Below are positions 7,225-12,897 of a stretch of DNA of 20,197 nt, in pieces (the first letter of the stretch is position 1; each line of letters starts with the position of its first letter). The stretch is from Acidobacteriaceae bacterium (GTDB lineage: Bacteria > Acidobacteriota > Terriglobia > Terriglobales > Acidobacteriaceae): NCBI GenBank assembly GCA_025462785.1, contig JAOAPG010000272.1, positions 1 through 20,197 on the forward strand, in the 5' to 3' direction. Made by a program: the position numbers and the translations under genes. The notes beneath the pieces are model-generated. The model was given only the letters and a program-made list of their open reading frames with translations, was not told the DNA's origin and did no database searches.

Positions 7225-7629
7225 ATGCGCAAGCGCCCAGAAATTCCGGCCACATGTCCATCGCAAGGCCAGCTCTCTTCGCCATGCGTCATTCATGGCT
7301 TGCTGGACTTACTGGCGAAACCCTGGACAATGCACATCCTATGGGCGCTCGGAACCAACGGACCCACGCGCTTTGGCTCCCTTCGCCGCAGTGTGGATGG
7401 AATCTCGTCGCGCGTTTTAACCGAGAGACTGCGCGTCCTAGAAGAAAAGGGATTCGTTAATCGTCATTACGAAGCGACGATTCCGCCGGCCGTGACCTAC
7501 AGCATTACAAAGCGTATGAAGGACATTGAGCGAGTCTTTCAGGAGCTCGATAGAGTAGCGCAGAAATGGCAACAGGAGGACTCGCCCCATGGTCAGGGCG
7601 CTGCGGATAAGCGTGCTCACGCTACTTAG
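7225..7629 (+). CDS. HxlR/YodB-family winged-helix transcriptional regulator
   Basis: This is a 134-residue DNA-binding protein. After a short basic tail it shows the HxlR pattern: an N-terminal CP pair (C11-P12), GLLDLLAKPWTMHILWAL, the recognition region RFGSLRRSVDGISSRVLTERL, then LEEKGFVNRHYE and VTYSITKR of the wing. C11 sits where YodB-type redox sensors have their reactive Cys, and C21 is a second candidate. The start at 7225 is chosen because GAGG lies 9 bases upstream. The in-frame ATG at 7204 has no ribosome site and lies within the putative -10 element. The gene is divergent from azoR with dyads in the spacer, so it probably controls azoR and itself. Quinone/electrophile sensing is inferred from this arrangement and the Cys. 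Confidence 0.9.
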   Translation: MRKRPEIPATCPSQGQLSSPCVIHGLLDLLAKPWTMHILWALGTNGPTRFGSLRRSVDGISSRVLTERLRVLEEKGFVNRHYEATIPPAVTYSITKRMKDIERVFQELDRVAQKWQQEDSPHGQGAADKRAHAT

Positions 7630-7642
7630 CGGATATACAAAA

Positions 7643-7663
7643 AACCCTGCGCTGGGCAGGGTT
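7643..7663 (-). terminator. Rho-independent terminator of the PEP-CTERM-like gene, possibly bidirectional
   Basis: AACCCTGC (7643-7650) and GCAGGGTT (7656-7663) form an 8-bp stem with a 5-base loop. On the minus strand the stem runs into a run of six U (complement of 7639-7644), giving a standard terminator 22 bp after the PEP-CTERM-like stop at 7686. On the + strand, behind the HxlR gene, the following bases (GATTTGTTC) are only moderately U-rich. Confidence 0.75.
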
Positions 7664-7685
7664 GATTTGTTCAATATCTTGAAAT

Positions 7686-8300
7686 CTACAATCTAGCTTT
7701 GCGCCACATGGCACCGCCAATGCCGATGAAACTCATGGCCAACATGCTTAGACTACCGGCTTCGGGCGCTACTACGAGATTTCCTCCTCCGCCCTGGTTG
7801 CCGGTCAGCTGGCGAAAGTAGCCTGTTCCTGTGTCAAAGCTCATCTGGGAAATTATCCCGCTCGTGGTTCCACCGCCGCGAATGGTTCCGCTTACACTTC
7901 CCGAAAGGATGTAATCATACTTTCCGTTTGCAAGCGTCGTTAATGTCCATGAAACCGGACTGGTAAAAGTACCCGAGAAAATTAATCCGCGAGCGAGGCC
8001 ATCCTGGCCATTACCCACAATCCTGAAGCTACCGCCCGCGGCAAAGATCGCGCCGGTTTGCAAAGAACCGCTGAGAAGATGTCCAGTCGAAAAACTCACG
8101 TTTCCAAGATTCGCGCCAGATATGAGACCCAATCCAAATATACCGTTGACGGATTGCAAAGTAGCACCACTTAACCTCAATCCGGTAGGCCCTATCCACA
8201 ATCTACCGCCGCTATCCGAATAGCTGAATTGAGTGTCTGCGAAGGCTGCCAGGGAAAGAGCGCCCACCAAAACTGCGAGGAGAACTGTTTTTTTGAACAT
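7686..8300 (-). CDS. Exported protein with a PEP-CTERM-like C-terminal sorting signal
   Basis: This 204-residue protein has a clear signal peptide (KK, then a hydrophobic core ending AAFA, predicted cleavage near residue 21) and a Gly/Ser/Thr-rich, low-Lys body of predicted beta structure. The end has PEP-CTERM layout: a short motif (APEAGSL), a hydrophobic helix (MLAMSFIGIGGAMW) and a basic tail (RKARL). Canonical signals have Pro-Glu-Pro; here the third residue is Ala. Such proteins are processed by exosortase (EpsH/XrtA-type) and often associate with exopolysaccharide. It lies 53 bp downstream of a sigma-54 activator gene on the same strand. The ATG at 8300 has a modest GGTAGG element 10 bases upstream. 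The body's function is not recognised. Confidence 0.82.
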   Translation of the reverse strand: MFKKTVLLAVLVGALSLAAFADTQFSYSDSGGRLWIGPTGLRLSGATLQSVNGIFGLGLISGANLGNVSFSTGHLLSGSLQTGAIFAAGGSFRIVGNGQDGLARGLIFSGTFTSPVSWTLTTLANGKYDYILSGSVSGTIRGGGTTSGIISQMSFDTGTGYFRQLTGNQGGGGNLVVAPEAGSLSMLAMSFIGIGGAMWRKARL

Positions 8301-8353
8301 ATCGTTGATGCCTACCCATCTCTAAAGTTTGGAGCTCTTGCATTAACGTGTAC

Positions 8354-9424
8354 TTAGTCTGCGGCCGCCCCATTACTGGGAACAACTTCCGGTCGTCGAC
8401 GAGAAGTACGATTCGGAGGCAGACCAGCATCGCGGATCTTATAAAGCAACGCCCGATAGCTAATGCTGAGCGTCCGCGCTGCCTGTTTGCGATTCCAGTG
8501 ATGCGCCTGCAAAACTTTCAGGATGATCTTGCGTTCGAGTTCGCGAGTCGCCTGCCGTGTGACTTTTTTCAGAGAGATCGGTCCGTCAAGATTAATTTCG
8601 GGAGTGAAGTACTCCGGCTCTTTCGCCACCAGATCGGTTGTGATCACTTCCTCAGTGCCCAGAATCACATATCGTTTGATCAGGTTTTCCAGTTCCCGTA
8701 TGTTTCCGGGCCAGTGGTACTTTTGCAAGACTCCCGTCAGATCGGCAGAGAGTGCGCGAGCGCGGCAATTAAATTTCCGGTTGTAGTATTCGAGGAAGTA
8801 GTTAGCTAGATCTTCAATGTCTGCCCGTCGTTCTCGCAACGCGGGCATGTGCAGGTTTACGACATTGATGCGATAGTACAAATCCTGTCGAAAAGTTCCA
8901 TTCTCAATTTCTTGCTCGAGCAGTCGGTTCGTGGCGCAGACGATGCGTACTTCAACTTTTTTGTCCTCTTGCGCACCGATGCGGCAGAATTGGCCGTCTT
9001 GCAGCAGTTGGAGCAACTTGGACTGAAGCGACATGTCCAGTTCTGAGATTTCGTCCAGGAAGAGAGTGCCGCGATGGGCCATCTCTACTCGACCAGGCTT
9101 GGTTCCGTAGGCTCCTGTAAAGGCTCCTTTTTCGTAACCGAACAATTCGCTCTCCAGTAGGGTACCGGGTATAGCGGGGCAATTTACTTTTACGTAAGGT
9201 CCCGTTCTCCACGGAGAATGGGAGTGAATCATGCGCGCAATAATATCTTTGCCAGTGCCGCTTTCTCCGTTGATGAGAACCGGAACATTCGCACTCGCAA
9301 CTTTATCCAGGCGCTGACGCAAAGCTTGCATCGCTTCTGACTTGCCGAAAATGACGGAATTGGGAGGTATCTCCCCCAGAGATTGGACCAGTGTGCTGAC
9401 CGAGCTTGTAATTGGCATCGCCAT
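8354..9424 (-). CDS. Receiver-less sigma-54-dependent transcriptional activator (AAA+ / Fis HTH)
   Basis: This 356-residue bacterial enhancer-binding protein uses ATP hydrolysis to open sigma-54 RNA polymerase complexes. After only about 25 N-terminal residues comes the AAA+ domain: Walker A GESGTGKD (53-60), the sigma-54-contacting GAFTGA (100-105), Walker B TLFLDEI (120-126) and RQDLYYRIN with the arginine fingers (179-187). A Fis-type helix-turn-helix follows at 309-333 (NRKQAARTLSISYRALLYKI). There is no receiver, GAF or PAS domain, so activity is probably set by expression level or a partner protein, as for PspF. AAGG lies 7 bases before the ATG at 9424. Its HTH is strikingly close to that of the response regulator 2 kb away. 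It precedes the PEP-CTERM-like gene on the same strand. Confidence 0.93.
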   Translation of the reverse strand: MAMPITSSVSTLVQSLGEIPPNSVIFGKSEAMQALRQRLDKVASANVPVLINGESGTGKDIIARMIHSHSPWRTGPYVKVNCPAIPGTLLESELFGYEKGAFTGAYGTKPGRVEMAHRGTLFLDEISELDMSLQSKLLQLLQDGQFCRIGAQEDKKVEVRIVCATNRLLEQEIENGTFRQDLYYRINVVNLHMPALRERRADIEDLANYFLEYYNRKFNCRARALSADLTGVLQKYHWPGNIRELENLIKRYVILGTEEVITTDLVAKEPEYFTPEINLDGPISLKKVTRQATRELERKIILKVLQAHHWNRKQAARTLSISYRALLYKIRDAGLPPNRTSRRRPEVVPSNGAAAD

Positions 9425-9597
9425 GCTTGAGCCTTAAACTCCTGTGCAGTTGGAATAGTGCACCCCGGCGACCAAACGAACCAACCGCCCGGAAAAGGTA
9501 TTCGAAAGCGTGCCTAATCCGTATAGCGATCATGAACTTAGGATAGTTCTAGTGGAGTTGGCTTAGAAGTAACGAAGGTTTCGATGATGGCCCGAAG

Positions 9598-9608
9598 GTG
9601 CCAGGCAC
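9598..9608. repeat. Short perfect inverted repeat upstream of the sigma-54 activator
   Basis: GTGCC-A-GGCAC is a 5-bp inverted repeat with a one-base centre, in the 199-bp gene-free stretch between the PilZ stop (9624) and the activator start (9424). On the minus strand it contains TGGCAC, a perfect -24-like element, but no TTGC follows at the right distance. An operator or incidental symmetry are both possible. Confidence 0.35.
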
Positions 9609-9623
9609 GGTAGGTAAAGTTTT

Positions 9624-10016
9624 TCACTCCGAAGAAGCAACTTTCCTTTTACCGTTCTGGCGATGTGAAGTACCGGGGAGGAGAGGATTAAGGAATTTGA
9701 GGCCTACAATATGGTGGCCTTCCTCGTGAGCGACCCATACAGGTTTGGCAAGGAGGCTATTGGAAAGCTTGCACTGACGAGGATGCGCGCTAACCGGAGC
9801 GATGGGGATTTCCAGCAAAACCTGCGAGGAGAGCCGCAAGGAACGTTTCACAGCAACCAAGGCGCCTCCTGCGGAGACGTTCCAAGCTGTGGCGAACTCA
9901 AGAAATTCCTTACCAGAATCATCGGAGCTCCGCACAAAAACTGGGATTGCTAGTGGCAAACGCTCCCATCTTCGACGGTTGATTTCCGGTTTATGGCTGC
10001 TCAAACTAAGCCTCAT
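9624..10016 (-). CDS. PilZ-domain protein (putative c-di-GMP effector)
   Basis: This is a 130-residue single-domain protein. The c-di-GMP-binding signature of PilZ domains is present in both halves: RRWER (residues 14-18, RxxxR) near the N-terminus and NVSAGG (46-51, matching N/DxSxxG). Later strands read LLEIPIAP and HHIVGLKFLNP. The length is normal for a stand-alone PilZ protein. No clear ribosome site precedes the ATG at 10016. It lies 199 bp upstream of the receiver-less activator on the same strand, and its start faces the histidine kinase gene across a 433-bp gene-free region. It may connect c-di-GMP to the neighbouring surface genes; the target is unknown. Confidence 0.85.
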   Translation of the reverse strand: MRLSLSSHKPEINRRRWERLPLAIPVFVRSSDDSGKEFLEFATAWNVSAGGALVAVKRSLRLSSQVLLEIPIAPVSAHPRQCKLSNSLLAKPVWVAHEEGHHIVGLKFLNPLLPGTSHRQNGKRKVASSE

Positions 10017-10145
10017 TTACGGCGATTAACATAGGAAACTAGCATCTAGGGGTCCAAAGTTCACGCGAAACCGGGACAACTCCTGGCAGATCTGCCATTA
10101 AAGCAGATTTGTTGCCGGACAACTGCCTGATCCGACCGATATTTA

Positions 10146-10163
10146 CCATTACTTCGGTAATGG
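10146..10163 (+). other. UUCG-capped hairpin
   Basis: CCATTAC (10146-10152) pairs perfectly with GTAATGG (10157-10163) around a TTCG loop, giving a C(UUCG)G tetraloop on the + strand, one of the most stable RNA caps. No U-run follows on either strand, so it is not a standard terminator. If transcribed it could be part of a leader or small RNA. Confidence 0.5.
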
Positions 10164-10349
10164 AAAGTACATGGAATACAGATAGGCAACTTCAAGATCC
10201 GTCACAAGTAACGCAACAGGCGCTTCTCGAGTAAACCCTTATTAACCATACCGATGCATCGTTTATTGTGACCTTCCGGATTGAGAAGTAGCACATGCGC
10301 CGAAAGAAAACATTTTCCATTTATGTGACTTTTATCCGCTCATTTTCGA

Positions 10350-10378
10350 TTGACACACCCAGAGGTGTGACATAGCAT
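10350..10378 (+). promoter_or_regulatory. Sigma-70-type promoter of the histidine kinase operon, with a dyad between -35 and -10
   Basis: A perfect -35 TTGACA (10350-10355) is followed, after 17 bp, by TAGCAT (10373-10378), which retains the key -10 positions. Initiation near 10385 would leave a leader of about 65 bases before the kinase ATG at 10450. Between the hexamers, CACACC (10354-10359) and GGTGTG (10364-10369) form a 6-bp dyad with loop CAGA, extended by TG and CA outside. This is a natural operator position for a repressor or autoregulator. Confidence 0.6.
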
Positions 10379-10449
10379 CTCTGAACGGCGGTCGCTTTGA
10401 TGTCGGTGCCACCCCCCTCCCCGATACGACAAGCCACGAGCTTTTAATC

Positions 10450-11394
10450 ATGGGACAGCCTCGGGAAAATATTTGTGTTTCGCAACCACCTGGATCGGCT
10501 CCCAGCACATCGGATATGCGTCCTGAACGCCTCAAGATGGACGAGCGCTGTCCCAATCCGGCGTGCGGTCAGCAATTGCAGGAACTCATGCAATTGCGGG
10601 AACGCTTTACCCGCACTAACAACGCACTCGGCTCTGCCGCCCACGATTTGAAGACCCCCCTGGCAATCCTGAACGGATACGTCGAACTATTGCAAAGCGA
10701 GAAGCTCGGCTCGGTCAATGAACGCCAGCACGAAATTTTGCGCGATATGCGCTCCAGCGGACAACGCCTTCAGCACTTCATTCAAGACTTCTTGAGTTTC
10801 AGCGCGCTGGAAACTGCCGAAACCCGGATGCGGTATGAGATGGGCAATATGAATCATTGCCTGTCGGAAGTTTGCCGTCTGTGGTCGCCGCGGTTCCAGG
10901 AACGAGGATTGGCGCTCTACTTCCTTGCGAACGACAAAGTCCCGGAATTCTCTTTTGATACCGCCAAGATCGAACGTGTGGTCTCGAACCTTCTCGAAAA
11001 CGCTTCGAAATTTACGCCGACCGGAGGCACAGTTTGGTTGCACGCTGAGCCTTATTTATGGGAGCGTCGTACCACCAGCAAAACGGCTTTCCCAAATGAC
11101 CGGCGCCGGCGCGAGTTGACTCATGCGAATTCCGTAAAGGTGAGTGTGTCCGATACAGGGCCGGGAATTCCACCTGAATACCATATTGAAGTGTTCGATG
11201 ACTTTTTTCGCCTTCCGCAAACGGAGAAACAGTCGGAAGGAATGGGGCTCGGCTTGCCAATCGCCCGCCGCCTGGTTTCGAACATGGGTGGAAAGATCTG
11301 GGTGGAAAGCGAGCCAGGTTCGGGTTCGAAGTTTTCTTTCATTATCCCGCTGAAGCCCGCGGCGATTGCAGCCGCGAAAGGTAAAAGTTCATGA
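10450..11394 (+). CDS. Soluble sensor histidine kinase
   Basis: This 314-residue HisKA/HATPase protein has no transmembrane segment, so it should act in the cytoplasm. Phosphoacceptor H65 lies in SAAHDLKTPL. The ATP-binding boxes are N184 (NLLENASKF), D235-G239 (SDTGPGI) and GMGLGLP at 264-270, with the C-terminal GSGSKFSFIIP typical of the fold. The sensing part is only about 50 residues and has no PAS or GAF domain; it contains a CPNPAC pair (C34, C39). The ATG at 10450 has a poor ribosome site and an alternative in-frame ATG lies at 10516. The gene overlaps the response regulator by 4 bp (ATGA), which makes the two a cognate pair. The signal is unknown. Confidence 0.94.
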   Translation: MGQPRENICVSQPPGSAPSTSDMRPERLKMDERCPNPACGQQLQELMQLRERFTRTNNALGSAAHDLKTPLAILNGYVELLQSEKLGSVNERQHEILRDMRSSGQRLQHFIQDFLSFSALETAETRMRYEMGNMNHCLSEVCRLWSPRFQERGLALYFLANDKVPEFSFDTAKIERVVSNLLENASKFTPTGGTVWLHAEPYLWERRTTSKTAFPNDRRRRELTHANSVKVSVSDTGPGIPPEYHIEVFDDFFRLPQTEKQSEGMGLGLPIARRLVSNMGGKIWVESEPGSGSKFSFIIPLKPAAIAAAKGKSS

Positions 11395-12812
11395 GCAATA
11401 AGGCTAAGATCCTGTTGGTCGACGATGAACCGGGCATGCTTCGGTACATAAAGACTTTGCTGGAAGTGGACGACCACAAAGTCGAGACTGCGAGCACCGG
11501 AGAAGAGGCGCTTGAGCGGGTGCAGAAAGGTCTTGAGCCCGACCTCGTGCTTCTTGATCTGCTGATGCCGGGAATCGATGGCTTGCAAACTCTGGAACAG
11601 CTGCGCCAGCTGCAGCCCGGCGTAAAAGTCGTGATGCTCTCTTGTGTGAGCGATACCAGAAAAGTTGTCTCGGCGATCCGGTTGGGGGCACAGGACTATT
11701 TGACCAAGCCGTTCGAGAAGGCCGAACTCGACAAGGTTATTGATCAATGTCTGGGGACGAATCAGCAGAACTACACCGGCGAGGTCGAAGAGCTTGCGGA
11801 AGATGTATTTTTTGTCGCTGCGAGTCCGAATATGCGGAAACTCCGCTCGCAGGCAGCGCTGGTTGCGAACGTCGATATACCAGTTCTCATGCTAGGCGAG
11901 AGCGGCACGGGCAAAGAGGTGATGGCCCGATTGATCCACAAGTTGTCTCCACGTGCGCATCGCACATTTTTAAAAGTGAATTGCGCGGCGGTGCCAGGAG
12001 ATTTGCTAGAAAGCGAACTGTTCGGATACGAAGCCGGAGCCTTCACTGGTGCAAATCATCCCAAGCCCGGAAAGTTCGAGCAGTGCAATAAGGGCACGAT
12101 CCTGCTCGATGAAATTGGGGAAATGCCGTTCGGGCTGCAGGCGAAGCTGCTGCATGTTTTGCAGGATCAGACATTTTCCCGCTTGGGCGGCCGCTCTGTT
12201 ATTAAGGTGGACGTTCGCATTTTGGCCGCAACTAACATCGATATCCCTGAAGCACTTGCCAATAAACGTTTGCGCGAGGATCTTTATTACCGGCTAAATG
12301 CTTTCACCTTGCAGATTCCTCCTCTTCGCGAACGCAAGGAAGAAATTCCGATCCTGCTGAAGCATTTTATGTCGCGAATGTCGGAGCAGTATGCCCGCGC
12401 TCCGCTGCCGTTTTCGCCCGAACTGATGCAGGCGTGCCTCGCTTATCCCTGGCCGGGCAACCTGCGCGAACTAAATAATTTCATCAAGCGTTATCTGGTT
12501 CTCGGAGACGAAAAGCTGGCGATTAACGAACTCAAACCGAAAGAGGATGGCACGCATTCGGACCCGGCCTTTCGCGGGTCTTCAGAGTCCGGTGGACTCG
12601 GTGGTGGAGGGCTGAAATCAGTGGCTCGCGGCGCGAAAGATGAAGCCGAGGCCGAAGCTATTGCCCGCGCTCTTGAAGAGACGAACTGGAATCGCAAGCA
12701 GGCAGCGGCACAGCTGCAAATCAGCTACAAGGCTCTGCTCTACAAAATCCGCCAGTACGGTATCGCTCAGACTCACGCTAAAAGTCACCACAAGCTATCG
12801 GCAGGAGCGTAA
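11391..12812 (+). CDS. NtrC-family sigma-54-dependent response regulator
   Basis: This is a 473-residue regulator with three domains. The receiver (1-120) has acidic pocket D11/D12, phosphoacceptor D56 (LLDLLMP), S84 and K106 (YLTKPF). The AAA+ sigma-54 domain follows with Walker A GESGTGKE (169-176), GAFTGA (216-221), Walker B TILLDEI (236-242) and REDLYYRLN (295-303). After a Gly-rich linker (around 396-408) comes the Fis-type helix-turn-helix (431-458, NWNRKQAAAQLQISYKALLYKI). All active residues are intact. The ATG overlaps the kinase stop by 4 bp and a terminator follows the gene, so kinase and regulator form a two-gene operon. Its DNA-binding helices nearly match those of the receiver-less activator at 8354-9424, suggesting related target sites. 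Confidence 0.96.
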   Translation: MSNKAKILLVDDEPGMLRYIKTLLEVDDHKVETASTGEEALERVQKGLEPDLVLLDLLMPGIDGLQTLEQLRQLQPGVKVVMLSCVSDTRKVVSAIRLGAQDYLTKPFEKAELDKVIDQCLGTNQQNYTGEVEELAEDVFFVAASPNMRKLRSQAALVANVDIPVLMLGESGTGKEVMARLIHKLSPRAHRTFLKVNCAAVPGDLLESELFGYEAGAFTGANHPKPGKFEQCNKGTILLDEIGEMPFGLQAKLLHVLQDQTFSRLGGRSVIKVDVRILAATNIDIPEALANKRLREDLYYRLNAFTLQIPPLRERKEEIPILLKHFMSRMSEQYARAPLPFSPELMQACLAYPWPGNLRELNNFIKRYLVLGDEKLAINELKPKEDGTHSDPAFRGSSESGGLGGGGLKSVARGAKDEAEAEAIARALEETNWNRKQAAAQLQISYKALLYKIRQYGIAQTHAKSHHKLSAGA

Positions 12813-12842
12813 AGTTCGGCGCAATTCTGAGTTTCGAAAAAC

Positions 12843-12871
12843 AAAGCCGGACTCACGAAGAGTCCGGCTTT
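12843..12871. terminator. Strong bidirectional Rho-independent terminator
   Basis: AAAGCCGGACTC (12843-12854) and GAGTCCGGCTTT (12860-12871) form a perfect 12-bp GC-rich stem with loop ACGAA. T-rich sequence follows on the + strand (TTATTTCG) and A-rich sequence precedes it, so it can serve both the response regulator and the convergent SBBP protein gene. Confidence 0.92.
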
Positions 12872-12897
12872 TATTTCGTTTCATGACCGACTAGCAG

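Larger units (their letters stand above)
10017..10449. other. Gene-free divergent region between PilZ and histidine kinase genes, with several palindromes
   Basis: No convincing coding frame is present. The stretch holds TGGCAGATCTGCCA, a perfect 14-bp palindrome at 10084-10097; a UUCG-capped hairpin at 10146-10163; the 10-bp palindrome CGATGCATCG at 10252-10261; and a sigma-70-like promoter with a dyad in its spacer at 10350-10378. A run of C precedes the kinase start (around 10410-10419). The density of symmetric elements suggests regulator sites or a structured leader. Confidence 0.55.

Noticed and set aside
9587..9603. Sigma-54 promoter on the minus strand upstream of the receiver-less activator
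   Set aside because: TGGCAC matches the -24 element, but the -12 position reads GGCCA without the essential GC at the correct spacing.
11121..11747. Antisense open frame of 208 codons across the kinase-regulator junction
   Set aside because: It overlaps two intact overlapping genes on the other strand and has no domain or ribosome-site support.
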